From NCBI GenBank assembly GCA_902702965.1, contig CACRXP010000157.1, positions 218,370 through 282,369 of the forward strand: a DNA stretch of 64,000 bases. Direction: 5' to 3'. Source of the stretch: Spirometra erinaceieuropaei. Lineage: Eukaryota > Platyhelminthes > Cestoda > Diphyllobothriidea > Diphyllobothriidae. The first letter of the stretch is position 1; each line of letters starts with the position of its first letter. A program made the position numbers and the translations under genes. The notes beneath the pieces were generated by a model. That model did not search any database. It had not been told where the DNA came from and was given only the letters and a program-made list of their open reading frames with translations. This document shows positions 34,822 through 46,469 of this stretch, piece by piece.

Positions 34822-35670
34822 CTACCGCAGGTCGTCGTGGATGCGCATGTGGCCGAATAGGCTCATGCGATGCCTGAAAGTGCGAGGACAGTGTGGGCAG
34901 TTGAGACGAGCTTGGTGGGTATAGGTGGGTGCTCCAGGCACTGGTTCGCCAGTCTCTGTGCGATGGATTCGCAAGTGACCGACCAGGCCGATGCGTGAGG
35001 TGAATGTGCGTGGACAGTGTGGGCATGAGAAGTCGGCGGTGTCAGTGTCAGCTACAGAGGAGGCGGTGGTGGTGGTGGTGGTGGTGTCGCGGACGGATGG
35101 AACGAGAGTGGGGGTGTGCACGGTGGATGTGTTGGATGTAGTGGGTGTGTCGGGAGTGCGGCCAAGGCCGCTCTCGTGGATGCGCATGTGGCCGAAAAGG
35201 CCCATGCGATGCCTGAAGGTGCGTGGGCAGTGTGGGCAGTGGAGGCGAGTGCGGTGGGTGTAGGTTGGTGCTTCACGCACTGGTTCACCAGGCTCTGTGC
35301 GATGGATTCGCAAGTGACCGACCAGGCCGATGTGCGAGGTGAAGGTACGGTCGCAGTGGGGGCAGGTGTAGTCGTGATCCTCATCCCTGGAGTCGGGGGA
35401 GGTGGTGGTAGTGTCGGTTGCTGTGCGTGGGACAGTCGCCTGAGCGGCCGCCGTTGGAGCAGTGGGCGAGGAGGAGGAGGAGGAGGAGGAGGAGTAGAAG
35501 GAGGAGGAGGAGGACGATGATGGAAGTAGTGGGTCAGAAGAATTATCAGGGTTATTTGGCGGCGGAGAGGAGAAGGAAGAGGCAGGCGGGGGGACGATGG
35601 TTGGTGCCGTTCGAGAGGCGCAGTTAATCCGAAGATGTCCAACAAGTCCGATTCGAGCCCGGAATGTCCC
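34822..35670 (-). pseudogene. C2H2 zinc-finger C-terminal region of the RTE-like element
   Basis: The minus strand gives a partial finger remnant ([17 protein letters not shown]) at 35670-35610, a Ser/Pro/Thr-rich linker encoded by a GGA-repeat tract (35469-35517), then four regular C2H2 fingers with the pattern C-x2-C-x12-H-x3-H. These alternate between [15 protein letters not shown] and TFRHRMxLFGHMRIH, and the frame ends shortly after the last at 34822. Such fingers probably bind element RNA or DNA. The spacing, the repeated linkers (GEPVPGAPTYTH) and the location behind an endonuclease argue against a host transcription factor. The joining to the endonuclease is out of frame. Confidence 0.8.
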
Positions 35671-35674
35671 TCAT

Positions 35675-36450
35675 CCCATCAGCTCCCGCGATCGCCTTCG
35701 TCACCAGCACGTCCCGCTGATCTCGCCTCCGGACGAGGACATAGTCCAGCAGGTGCCACTGGCGCGACCGAGGATGCCTCCAGGTGGCCTTCTCTCGCTC
35801 CGACAGACAGAAGAACGTGTTCGTCAGCATGAGGCGGTGTTCTGCGCAGGTGCGGAGAAGCAGCAGACCATTGTCGTTTGAGCCGCGGAGACCGTGGGGA
35901 CCCAGCACACCTCTCCAGGCAGTATGGTCTGCGCCGACGCGGGCGTTGAAGTCGCCAAGGACAATCAACTTGTCCGCCTTCGACACAGTCGCCAAGAGGG
36001 CGTGCAGATCCTCGTAGAATTTGTCTCTGACGGCGTCGGGGTTGGTCATCGTCGGAGCGTAGGCGCTGATGATGGTGGCGAATTTGCCTCCCCAGAGAGG
36101 CAGGCGGAGGCTCATCAGGCGATCGTTGATGCCCTGCGGCAAACAGGGCAGTCGTCCCACGATGTCGTTCCGAATGGCGAAGGCGACACCCGCGTCCCGT
36201 CGCTCTCCCCTGGGTCGACCGCTCCAGAAGAAGGTGTAGCCGGCACCCACCTCCTCCAGTTGGCCTTGTTCGGAGAAACGGGTCTCGCTGAGTGCGGCGA
36301 TGTCCACCTTTCAGCTCGCCAGTTCTCGTGCCACTAGCGCCGTCCTCCGCTCCGGTCGGTTGCTCCTCGGATTGTCTAAAAGGGAACGAACATTCCAGGC
36401 TGCCAGAGTGAGCGGGCTCACCCTGCCAGTGTGGTGACAACGAGTGGGGC
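35675..36450 (-). pseudogene. RTE-like AP endonuclease domain, truncated by internal deletion
   Basis: Minus-strand frame: LTLAAWNVRSLLDNPRS, an in-frame TGA at about 36308-36310, then [10 protein letters not shown] (catalytic Glu), [48 protein letters not shown] (catalytic Asp/Asn), [19 protein letters not shown], and TKAIAGADG. This is the exonuclease-endonuclease-phosphatase fold in the style of RTE elements (often annotated as craniofacial development protein 2-like). The expected final Asp-His motif after GADG is missing because the deletion junction follows at once. The enzyme would nick target DNA; this copy cannot. Confidence 0.88.
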
Positions 36451-37196
36451 GACGGGAAGGAGATGGAGAAGAAGATGACGAAGGAGAAGAATAGGCAGAA
36501 GAATAGACGGAGGTAGAGGAAGAAGAGGTAGGGTGAGGAGAATGAGTTTGGTTGTTGTTGTTATTGGTATTGTTGTTGTTTCGATTTTGATTGTTTCGAC
36601 CATGTTTAGACGTCTGCGGCCCTGGCTAGCCTGGAGACGGCGTGGTACCCAGCAATGTTTAGGCCACCTTTTCTAGGCCCTTCCCCTCGTGGGGGCTGGC
36701 AGTGCCATCCCTGAATAGGGCTGCCATGTGCCGTTGTGGCACGGCCGAACTCAACTATGGGACCACGACTTCGGGTTGTAGTGGAGAGCGACTCGAATTC
36801 GCCGTAAGCCGCGGTCTCCGTCGGCGAGGGTGGGCGCGTCAAGGCGATGTCGATGTGGAGGTCCATCCCGTCACCGGCTGTCAAGCGACGTGCAGAGACG
36901 AACCACGTCACGACGGTGCCGACGCAAGGTTCCATCCGACCTTCCATTCAGCGGAATCCGCAAACCTTGTGCACACGGCACAGCGCACAGGGCCCCCTCA
37001 CCTGGTTCAGCCCGCCGGTCGAGACGGTTGCCCGGGGTGTGGCCGCTGAGCAGAGCCCAGCTACGTGGAGCCACAGGTGAGAGTTGAGTGCCAGCAAGTG
37101 GATGCTAGGCGCAGTCTCACCTGCAAGCAAGTGAGCGACCACCACGACCATTACGTGAACCCACCGCTGACACCCCTACACCCCAGAGAGTTGCTT

Positions 37197-38586
37197 AGAT
37201 CTGGTCGCATCGGCCATTCGTGTCTCTCCGATGGCTAACCATAGTTACCTGGAGTAACACCTAAAAAAGATGGGTACGGGTCAACACCATGAAACTTAAA
37301 GTGGTAAATATCTATTAAAGGTGTCAAAATAATATCAGGTACCAAATTGTTTTTGATAACATGCTATTGTAGGTAGATTGATCGGTTGCTTCGTATAATC
37401 CAATATATTTTTACATGGTATCAATATATTCTCATATAGTCTTGCTGTCATACATACATACATACATATACACATCTGTAGATTATTATTAGAAGGTACA
37501 TTTGTGTTCGTTTCTTGAAGGTTTTCAGTATCTGGAGAGTTAGTTAATTATGAATTATACTGCTGATGATATATGTATTTATTTTTTAGGATTATTTTCT
37601 GGTGTTATTTTGGTGACTGGCATCATGTAAGTCCTTTTTGGTCAAATTCTACGTCAAAGGACTGACTTGGAGAATATCTTATGTTATTCAAAAGTAGGTG
37701 CGTACTGCTATTTTAAAAAAATTTCTTGATTTTTATTTTACGTTCTATTAGGTTTTGAACTTTCGAATTTGACTTGGGAGGACAATCCATATAGTCGCAT
37801 ATTGTATTGAGTAGAAGTTTGATTGTTGGAACTTTTTGAATTCGTTGACTCTCCTAATATCTTCGTTGTTTCTAGTTTTCAGTGCGGACTGCGGTTTACT
37901 AGTATGTGCTGACTGTAAAGCCTGTGTGATTCCAAAAACACATTTACTGCAGGTTTGAAGTAGTTAAAGCATTCGCGAAAAGAGGGCTTAGCAAAGGTGA
38001 GGGTCGCAAGCATGGAAAAAGGACACAGAATTCGAGTTTGTAAAGTGGACTATTAGGCCAATTAGGAAATTTTGTGTAACTGGCTGCTGCAATTGTTTGA
38101 AGCGTGCGAAGAACAAAGGCAACGGAGACTCGGGTTGTTGGTAAAATAAAATTCAGCAATTAATATTTGTGAAATATATGCTTGTGTAGAGTCGAGGGCG
38201 TGATTGAGTATTTACTGCTCCTACTGAGTTTGCGTAAAAGAGGGGGGAGGGTAAAGGACGTAGTAGATTTTTGAATGTAATAGAGTTTGCGAATAAGTGT
38301 TTGTGATCATGCCAATCGGAAGATGATATTAAATCAAATGTGTAATGGGAGTGCGCCGGCAGCTGATGCCGTCGCAGAAGGGGACCGTAAGTCGAAAAGC
38401 GAAAGTCTAAAAGTTGCGGATCTGCCGGGTACTCTGCCATACTTCCAGAAAAGGAAGTTGCTGACTTAAAAGCTGACGTGACGGCGCCGTCGCATCATGC
38501 TGTAGAAGGTCCTCAGACAGTATACGGACGGTTCCACGTTTAGTTTCGACCATTACAGATGAAAGAAGGCCCTTCTAACCGGACCT
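37197..38586. other. No gene recognised
   Basis: AT-rich at first, with a short (CATA)n run at about 37449-37466. The small ORFs at 37944-38469 lack known domains. The right part may be upstream sequence of the Merlin relic. Confidence 0.4.
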
Positions 38587-39160
38587 GTGCTTCCAAGAAG
38601 CAAGCTGACGCTGTCAAAGTTAACGATAATCGGTGACCAGTTCGTAGAAGGAGTGTGTGCTGAGCGGTGTGCGGCATCGGTAGGGGTTGGCCGGAACACG
38701 GCTATGAAGTGGTATTGCGTATGCCGCAGTGTCCGCACGAAAAAACTGCGGGAAGCCACAAGTCCAGTAAGTGGACACGGTGTAGAAGTCGGACTGGTAA
38801 ATCGCTCATTAGACAACGAAGATACAGAAAATGAAGTAGCAGGAGATATTAGATCGTTGAAATATATGACACTAGGAGGAGGAAAGCCCTTTCCGAACAA
38901 GTCAGCGACGGAAGCTGGATCTCACCGAAAGTCGTGATCGGGAAATGGGTAACTGAGGGAAGATGTACACCCACCTGCCCTCCAAAGGCTCCCAGCAGTA
39001 TATTATAAATCACAGTGCAACGTTTGCCAAGCCAACAGTGAGAAAACACACGAATGTGATGCAAACTTACTAGAGTAGACTGAATCGGAATTTACGCGAA
39101 ACTGGTTACAGAGTCTGGAAAGCCCGTATGGACATATATGGGCAAAATGCACCACTGACT
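38587..39160 (+). pseudogene. Merlin (IS1016-like) DDE transposase relic
   Basis: Two parts in different frames resemble this family. In frame from 38587: IIGDQFVEG, then ASVGVGRNTAMKWYCVCRSV, which fits the Merlin helix VGVS-x2-TAVDWY-x-FCR, then GHGVEVGLVNRSL where VEIDES is expected, so the first catalytic Asp appears lost. From 39005, one frame over: INHSATFAKPTVRKHTNVMQ, then TY, a TAG at 39071-39073 where Trp is expected, SRLNRNLRETGYRVWK; compare the family pattern NHS-x2-FV-x-P, HTN, W-x2-LK. Merlin elements are known in schistosomes. No clear terminal inverted repeats or target duplications were found by eye. Dead copy. Confidence 0.6.
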
Positions 39161-41506
39161 GTTGCTCAAGCTGAAAACTGACAATATGCTAGAAGCATGG
39201 GAAACTCATCCCGGTGAAGGCAAGACCCAACTACCGACCGACGTGTCTGGAAGACCACGAGAACAGAATACCATCCTACTGGAGCAGTCCTGAACGAGCG
39301 TAGACCCGATGACTATGGACTGAGTTCGGACATATTTTAATGTTTGCACGGAACACTTGCGTGTGAAAGAAACATTTCTAGACCAGATATCCGTATTCCG
39401 CTTAATATCCCAAGTGTGACGTTCGCAATAAAGAAAATCGTTTATCTCATAACATGTTTTTGGTTATTTGCTCAAAGTAGTTATCAGGGTTGCAAAGGAG
39501 TTTGGAAAGATGGGGGAGAGTGTTGGAGGTTATTACGGAATAGGACGTGGACAACGCCATCGAAAGAATTTGCAAAAAATATGAAGAGGGTAAAAGTATA
39601 GGCCTGAACGCCATCGCAGCAGCCTATGCCGTGCGTGAGACCCTGTCTACCACGACCTTCAGGCCCAGCCCCGAATGAAAATAGAAGAAGTAGGACGTGG
39701 ATCATGTATTCTGTACAGAACAAAAGAAGGGGTTGGGAAGAATTGGCAGTCGGAAGAGGGCACGTCCGGCGCCGGGTAAGCGACGTCCCGAGTATCCGTT
39801 CGGGGAATGCTACAGAGCGTCTCAAATCAGGCCACGTCCGACTCGGCCTTGAATCTGATTGATCGGTTTGAAGGCCAAGTGGATGCATGCCAGACAGCTC
39901 TGGTGTTCACCCACAGACACTCGCAATAGGCCCGAGTTGACATATTCTCTCGGATTAGGGCTACAACACGCGCTCCCTTCCAAGACCAAAGTTCGGATAA
40001 AAAAAACCGAAGGAAGAATAGTTAGTCAGGTCGACTGAATACGATACATAACAACGGTGTTGTTGTCGTCAGCGTGAGCGGCTGCGGTCGGCAGAAAGGG
40101 GCCGAGATAACAGTGGCGGCTGAAGAAGGCCAGTGGTGAAGTTGTTGATTAACACGTCGACGGCAAATCCGTATGCCGTAACGGTATTTGTGTGATTGAG
40201 TGAAGAGATACCGCCGGTAGAACGGGAATCCAGATAGTGGATAGTGGAAAAGATGTCTGGATTCTGGTACTGATTGCGGAACCTTTTTGTTGAATGGGAT
40301 CGGAACCACGGCCTGCATTTGATGAAATGAAGTTGTTTGATAGTGTTCTGGCCCGCCTCAAGACGGGATGTCGATAACTGAATTCTTGTTGTCACGGTCA
40401 CATCAAATGACGCGGGGAAATCGAGTTGAAGCCAAGAGCGGATTTCGTGATGATCGTGCGATTGTGTTCCCATCACGTTGGGGTTACCAACATTGCAGCA
40501 GCCTATGCCATGCATGGGACCCCGGGTACCACGACCTTCAGCAAAAAGGACAAGGGTAGAAAATACAACGATAAAGGTGCGATGTGATGCAATGGACTCA
40601 GACCGGATGGCAGGAGCAACTTACCAGTTTGGAAATCGTGGGGAATTGGGTAGGAAAACTGATGAGTGCATAGCGAGCTGTGTGAAGGCAGCGAGACCGA
40701 CGTAGATTTTCTAGGCATCAGGGCTATGTATTATCGCGTATACAAGCTTTTCTGGGGGGGGATGAAGCAAGTTCAGAAGCTGCAAAGTTTAGGCGACGTG
40801 AACGCGCTTACACGATAGCAGCCAACTGCACAATATGAAGGCGACACTCCATATATGGTTATTTGGAAAGCGTGAACGGGCACATTATCCAAAGCGTGAA
40901 AACTGGCAAATTTAATCACCTGCAGGCCTAAGCAGCCAAACCGCAACCCCACGACTATGACGACCTCAAAAGCTGCAGTATTGGTGACAACAGTTAGGTC
41001 GACCGCGTTCGTAGGAAGCATTGCGGAGGTGGGGGTGAGGAGAGAGTGCGATCATAAGTAGTGAAGCATGAGTAGAACTGGAAACAGGGTATGACAAAGG
41101 GGAGGAGACAAACGGTACCAGGGGAATGCTACATTTGCGCGGACATAAATAACGCTGTGGCCTCAAGCCGACAGACTAGCAAGCAGACGCAAGGCCTGTA
41201 ACAAATCAAGACGCACAACTCGTTGCAACTGTACGAGTAACTAATGTTCACTAGTATGACGACCAGCAAAACACCAAAAAGCCAGGGTAACTAACGAACG
41301 GCCATTTTAAACAGGACTGGCACACTGAACTAACAAATCTTAACGAGGAAACTTAATCGTATACCCTGATGCTTACGCCGAGCAAGTAAACTAACCGTGA
41401 ACCTACTCCTAATGCTAAACGCAATGCCAAACCTAAAAGTTAAATCCAAACTCAAGCCACAAAACCAAACCCAAACTGTAACATTACCCCACCTTAACTC
41501 TAATAT
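39161..41506. other. No gene recognised; contains a short direct repeat
   Basis: A stretch of about 55 bp near 39608-39662 (GCAGCAGCCTATGCCGTG, then CTACCACGACCTTCAG) recurs diverged at 40490-40545. ORFs in the region (up to 148 codons on the minus strand at 40069-40515) have no motifs I recognise. At 41395-41500 there is simple, CCAAACC-like degenerate repeat sequence. Confidence 0.4.
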
Positions 41507-42450
41507 TTAAACTCTAACAGTTGACATTCTGGTTTCATAGGACGGTGCTCCCAGACCTGTTGCCGTTTTGGTCGCCCGTCTCAGGACCTTCTTCAAGACG
41601 GTATAGTCCTTGGAAGTCCAAGCTCTCCACGGCTTTATGCCGTATTCCAGATGAGACCGCACGTAATTGTCCAATATTTTTGAAAAGCAGTCAGGTTTCA
41701 AATCCCATAAAGGCTCGTCCTATGAGTTGCAATGTACTTATAACCGATTTAGGCGCCTTTGCGCAATGCAGTGTTGGTTTGAGTGAAGATGCAACCCACA
41801 CACCCAAGTCCTTCTGACCGTAAACTTGTTGCAGTGATGTGACGTAAAGAGAGTTAACTCCGGGATTGGAGGCTCTGAAACTGCCGGGCTGAAGAAAGTT
41901 GCACTCGTTTACATTGAAGGGCGTAAGCCAGCGCTTCGACCACTCCTCGAGCCTGTTAAAATTGGCTTGCAGTTGGTCTGCGTCTGCCGCATTATGAATA
42001 ATTTTCCAAAATTTTATGTCGTCACCAAACAGGATGGCATCACACTCTAGGTCCTTGATGCAGCCATTTATGAAACGAGGCATAACGTGGGGCCTAAGAT
42101 TGAACCCTGTGGGATGTCACTCACAATGCTTACATCTGTGGACTGTTAAAGCCCGACCTTCACTATTTGAGACCGTCCAGTCAAAAAGTTGTGGATCCAT
42201 ACAAGGTGTCCGCGAATATCTGCTTTGCGCAGTTTGTGCAAAAGAGATTGATGAGGAACGCTATCGAAGGCTTTTTTGAAGTCGACGTAGATGGCGCGCA
42301 CTACGTTGCCTTCGTCTCATGCTTTGGTCCAGCGTTCGAGTGAAAAGAGCAAATTCATGTGACAGGCCCTGATGGAAGAATACCGGCGGAAGGAAGGTCA
42401 ACACGCGCAACACGATTACGAAAAGCTTAGTGAAATTTATATATTTCAAT
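41507..42450 (-). pseudogene. CR1-like LINE reverse transcriptase relic
   Basis: Minus strand, several frames: VRAIYVDFKKAFDSVPHQSL (motif A) near 42300-42240, HNFLTGRSQIVKVG, DIPQGSILGP (motif B) near 42110, LFGDDIKFWK (motif C region, with GDD in place of the usual ADD) near 42030, EEWSKRWLTPFN, QKDLGVWVASSLKPTLHCA, RAFMGFET, then KILDNYVRSHLEYGIKPWRA and VLRRATKTATGL. Multiple stops and frame changes. It abuts a plus-strand LINE on the right, and a nested insertion is possible. Confidence 0.75.
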
Positions 42451-42829
42451 TCGATTTCCTAATCCCGCTCGGCTTCCCAATGTGAATCTGGCAAAATTTC
42501 CTATGTTTGTCATAAGGTTTCTCAGCTTCTCGTCGTGATTTGTCGATTTATCGTAAAGCGGCAATAAAGCGTCATAGACTTCACCCAAAATAGCCTCAAT
42601 CCTATGAAGTTTTACCCGTATATGAGGTTTTCCTCGTACAATTTTGAAAAACATTTGATCTTCACATTAACTAAAAGCCCCATTGTCGGAGCAGGCACGT
42701 CACAAGAAAATTCACGCACTATACCCCCTTCGCCGGCCGAAAATCACTCTAATGTCAATGTGCCATCATCCGTCGGGAGCACCACAGTAGTGTTATATCG
42801 TCATATCGCGGACGGGACAGTAATGAGTT

Positions 42830-43260
42830 CTTCCATAAATCGTAAGAGAAATATTGTAATAAGGGCGTCCCAGAGTCTTCGTCCTGCATTCCGCAGGAAC
42901 GAGTAACGCACGACATAGACCTTCTTCATCAATACGTCAGTGCCGTCCTGAAGGATGGGGAAATACTTACATTAAAAAAGCCTTCCGACTGAGCAACGCG
43001 GACCCAGAACGTGACTTAAATACATCCCCAAGACCCCTGAAAGTTATTTCGGAAATCGAAGTCCAAGCAGCGTTTCTGTTAGAAAGTAGAACGCCCTTAC
43101 GCAACTCGCCCAAGTAAGTGTTTTTTCAACCAGACTACGAACCGAGGGAAAGACTGAAATTGAGAGAACTGAGATCATCATTAAAGGAGAGAATTGGCAG
43201 AGGAGAGAATGGGATGAAGATCAAAAGTGGACAAATAGTCCAGAAAAAGGGGTCTTTCCT
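42830..43260 (+). pseudogene. LINE ORF1-like region
   Basis: Fragments across frames: NRKRNIVI at about 42837, YVSAVLKDGEILTLKK near 42945, LKYIP and LKVI near 43020-43045, VERPYATRP near 43090, then ERLKLRELRSSLKERIGRGE and GMKIKSGQIVQKKG to about 43250. The composition and placement directly before an endonuclease fit an ORF1 RNA-binding protein of a CR1-type LINE. No single open frame is left. The family match is from memory and modest in strength. Confidence 0.45.
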
Positions 43261-43312
43261 GTGGTCAGAACCTGTCACAATGTAGACCGGTCTTCTCCAA
43301 CCAGAGAGTCAT

Positions 43313-43910
43313 TGAAGATTATCTTCGCAAATGTGCTAAGCCTCTTCAACAAACTTGACGAACTAAGAGAATTAGTTGATGAACTTAAGCCAGGCAGTAT
43401 GACTTTCACAGAAACGTAGCTTACTGAGGATATCGCAGATTCAGAAATATCATTTAGATGATATCAGAAATTTAGGAGAGACAAATTAAATCGAGGATGA
43501 GGGGTCATAATTTGTCACTTGCAAGCTAACCGCTATGACTGATGTACCTATTCTGGTACGGGATGTGGAATTGTTAAGCGTTATCATATCTGTTATGAAT
43601 GTCCAATCACTGACGCTTTCGGTGGTGTACCGTTTACCTACCCATACTTCTGACCAACATCTCATGCTCATAACCGAACTTAATAAAGTCAGTGAGAATA
43701 AAAATGTCCTTATCGTTGGGGATTTTAACGCTCCTGACATTGATTAGTTAACGCAGACTGCAACAGGGCCGCAAGACTGCTTTAATCACAAACTGATACA
43801 ATGGGCAACGAACGAACTTATCTGTCAGCATTTTACTTTCGGAACGTGGGCCAGGGAAGGACAGCAGTCGAACTCCCCTAATCTTAATTTTGCCCGAGAG
43901 GAAGAAACGT
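43313..43910 (+). pseudogene. LINE endonuclease domain (copy D1)
   Basis: The plus strand gives NVLSLFNKLDELRELVDELK, TET followed by a stop where the motif TETWL is expected, then VELLSVIISV, LTLSVVYRLPTH and VLIVGDFNAPDID (the Asp-Phe-Asn catalytic core of the exonuclease-endonuclease-phosphatase fold), then a stop at 43745-43747 (TAG) and the weak continuation WATNELICQHFTFGT. Inactivated by several stops. Confidence 0.75.
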
Positions 43911-44419
43911 GTTAGACCTGCAGGACCGACCGCCATTAGGGTCTAGCGACCACATCACGCTCTACTTCTAGTACGCACTGTTTTCCAAACCCGTTCAACC
44001 CTATAGGTGTGAGAAAAACATTTGGAAGGGGGATTTTCTCTCATGAGGAGAGAAACGGCAGCTCTATCATGGGAGAGTGGACTGCATGCTAGGATAAACG
44101 GCAGCTGGCATACTTTCAGTTCCTTACGGAAAGAGGTTGTTTATTCCATTTGTCCTCTCAGAGGAAAGACAATCACAAACCGCCGAAAATGGACAAACTC
44201 GGACTTAAAGGCCTCTTTCCGAAAGAGGAATCGTCTTTGGAGGCGTTGCAGATTAATTGGCTCCGAAGAACACTTACAGGAATACAAGCAGCAACGAAAC
44301 GTTTATAAACGTGAGGCCTGAAAGCTGCGAAGGAAGTTCAAACTGACCATACTTCGAAATTCGCCGGAGCATCCGAAAATTCTATATGGCTTTATACAAA
44401 ATACTAAAAGGGCTCAGGT

Positions 44420-46030
44420 GCTGATCCCTGCTCTTAGGTTCGCAGATGGAAAAGTGGAGACCGATGACCGGATTAAAGCGTCCCTCCTTTCTAAATTCCT
44501 TCAGTCCGTCTTCATCCGAGAACCTAGTTCTCTAGTTGTCCATCCATCCGTTCGCCAACAAACCTCTCCTCCTAGTAGCCTTCCCCCTCCTACCCCCTCC
44601 TTACCATCCTTAACCGAGAAACCATTCTTTTCATCGACCATAGTTAGTGCCAAACTACTCCGACTGAAACCTGCCAAATCGCCTGGTCCAGATAGAATTC
44701 CCACACAAGCACTGTGAGAACGTGCTAATGAAATGTGCAAACCATTATCTGCAATATTTCAAAAGTCATTTGAAGACGGCGAGCTCCTGGAGGGATGAAA
44801 GTGCGCACTCATTACCCCGATCCATAAAGGAGGCTCAACACTTGACTGCAGAAATTATCGTGCCGTCGGTCTTACTTGCATCGCGTGTAAAATAATGGAA
44901 AACATTATCAAAAGGCACTTGATGAAATACCTGGAACAGAACAAAATATTGTGTGATGTCCAACATGGTTTTTGTCCAGGATGCTCTTGCCTAACGAGTG
45001 TTCTTTACTCGCACGAGAATTGCACACGAGCTATCTATAAGGGTTTCCCAGCGGCTGTCGTTTTTGACTTCAAGAAGGCTTTTGACAGTGTCCCGCACAG
45101 CCTTCTTTTACAGAAGATCTGGGATGTACGAATTCAAGGAAGAACGTTTAAACGGACCAGGAGCTTTCTGTCCGCCAGGGTACAAAGAATGGTCGTTGAC
45201 AACTCTACCTCGGGATGCGAAAGGGTGGAAAGTGATGTCCCACAGGGTTCTGTTTTAGGCCCAGTACTCTACCTGATTTATGTTAATGACCGCATCATCG
45301 AAGTGAATGGTAAGGCCCTCGTGTTCGCGGATGACATAAAAATATGGAGTGAAGTCAAGTGCGATGATGATGGAGAGAAGTTGCAGTCGAACATCGACAA
45401 ACTGTGTGTTTGGTCGAATAGATGGCTTTTGAAGTTTAACGTGTCCAAATGTGTGGTCTTGCACCTGAACACCGGCCCAAATGCCTCTCCCAAACACCAG
45501 TACTATATTAACGGAACGGCCTCAGAAATTGTGGAAAGACACAGATTTGTGGTCGCCGATGCACATAGATCTCTATCGCCATCAGAACATTGTAGAAGGA
45601 TGTTCTAGAAGGCAATAATTACTGTACACTGAATCAGACGTGCATTGAAAATATTTCCTCCGAACTCCTCAAAAGACTTTTGGCGTCTTTGTAAGACCCC
45701 AACTGTGGTATGGAACGTCAGCAGCTTCATCATGGATGAGGAAGGATATCGACGTATTCAATCAGGTGCAACCCGGAGCAGCGACGCTGGCCGACGGTAT
45801 AAAGCATTCGTCTTACCAGAAGAGGCTGAACGTGCTCGGCTCACTCCCTCTCTCTTATAGACAAATAAACTGCAGTATAATCTGGACAGTCCGGATTGTC
45901 CGTGGCCAAGGTTGCTTATTAAGAACGGAGGACGTCTTTGAGTTTGCCGTACAAACCAACTACATGGTCATGCCTACAAAGTCAAGAGTAAGCGACCGTG
46001 TACCTCGTTTCCAGAAGAGATGGTGACGGC
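44420..46030 (+). pseudogene. LINE reverse transcriptase (copy D1)
   Basis: Motifs in order: KLLRLKPAKSPGPDRIPTQA (44655-44710), a TGA, ITPIHKGGST, NYRAVGLTCI, KIMENIIKRHLMKYLEQNKI, VQHGF, VVFDFKKAFDSVPHSLLLQK (motif A), SDVPQGSVLGPVLYLIYVND (motif B), KALVFADDIKIW (motif C), WSNRWLLKFNVSKC. The longest open stretch is 44895-45608 (237 codons). After a TAG at 45606-45608 the thumb region continues in shifted frames (LPLSYRQINC, WTVRIVRGQGC) to 46026. Compared with the copy at 53125-54228 it has extra stops and frameshifts. Confidence 0.85.
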
Positions 46031-46469
46031 TGACACAATTTCCTGTCTAGAAGACAACTTTGTCCCCTAATTTTCGACAGAAATCGGCTTTTACTGTATG
46101 ACTACCCACGGCCAATTCTATACAAAACTGTCGAATACAATCCCTCCACATTAACTTTCAGTGGCCTGATGCACTACCTTATCATTACGATTGTAATGGG
46201 ACCCGATAACATTGCGAATGCCTGCAATTTTATTTTGAGTGCGAATCTGCGGAAGCAGTGTACACAAATATGGTCATCAAGGGCTCTGCCTCCAACTCTC
46301 CAAATATATACACATACATAAAATACATATTTATTAGACCACGTGTAAAGTTCTTGGGATGTTTTGGTTTTGCCACGGATGTCAAAAATTGAGACAATTT
46401 CATTAATAGCCAACCCCCTCAATTTTGTCAGTTTCGCGGTTTTTAGACCTTGCTTCCTACTGTCAACAT

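Larger units (their letters stand above)
33739..37184 (-). mobile_element. RTE-like LINE with C2H2 fingers, internally deleted, full-length ends
   Basis: A 3446-bp insertion on the minus strand, flanked by the 12-bp direct repeat AGAGAGTTGCTT (33727-33738 and 37185-37196). From 5' (37184): a GC-rich leader, an Asn- and Ser-rich N-terminal region (about 36600-36430), an AP-type endonuclease, then directly the zinc-finger C-terminal region (from about 35670) and a 3' tail (34820-33739). The reverse transcriptase that should lie between endonuclease and fingers is gone. The tail matches solo tails at 20014, 24893 and 26532. Confidence 0.85.
42600..46320 (+). mobile_element. CR1-like LINE, copy D1, near full length but decayed
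   Basis: Plus-strand order is as expected for a CR1-type element: an ORF1-like region (42830-43260), endonuclease (43313-43910), reverse transcriptase (44420-46030), then an untranslated tail to about 46320. From 44735 onward it pairs with the minus-strand copy at 52760-54392, including the tail, so both belong to one family. Its start is uncertain because the left neighbour is another LINE relic. Confidence 0.75.

Noticed and set aside
35116..35520. Gly/Val-rich plus-strand ORF
   Set aside because: It is the reverse frame of the finger and poly-Ser coding sequence.
34822..35645. A C2H2 zinc-finger transcription factor gene on the minus strand
   Set aside because: The fingers are nearly identical to each other, lie behind an RTE-type endonuclease inside one insertion with a 12-bp target duplication, and so belong to the retroelement.
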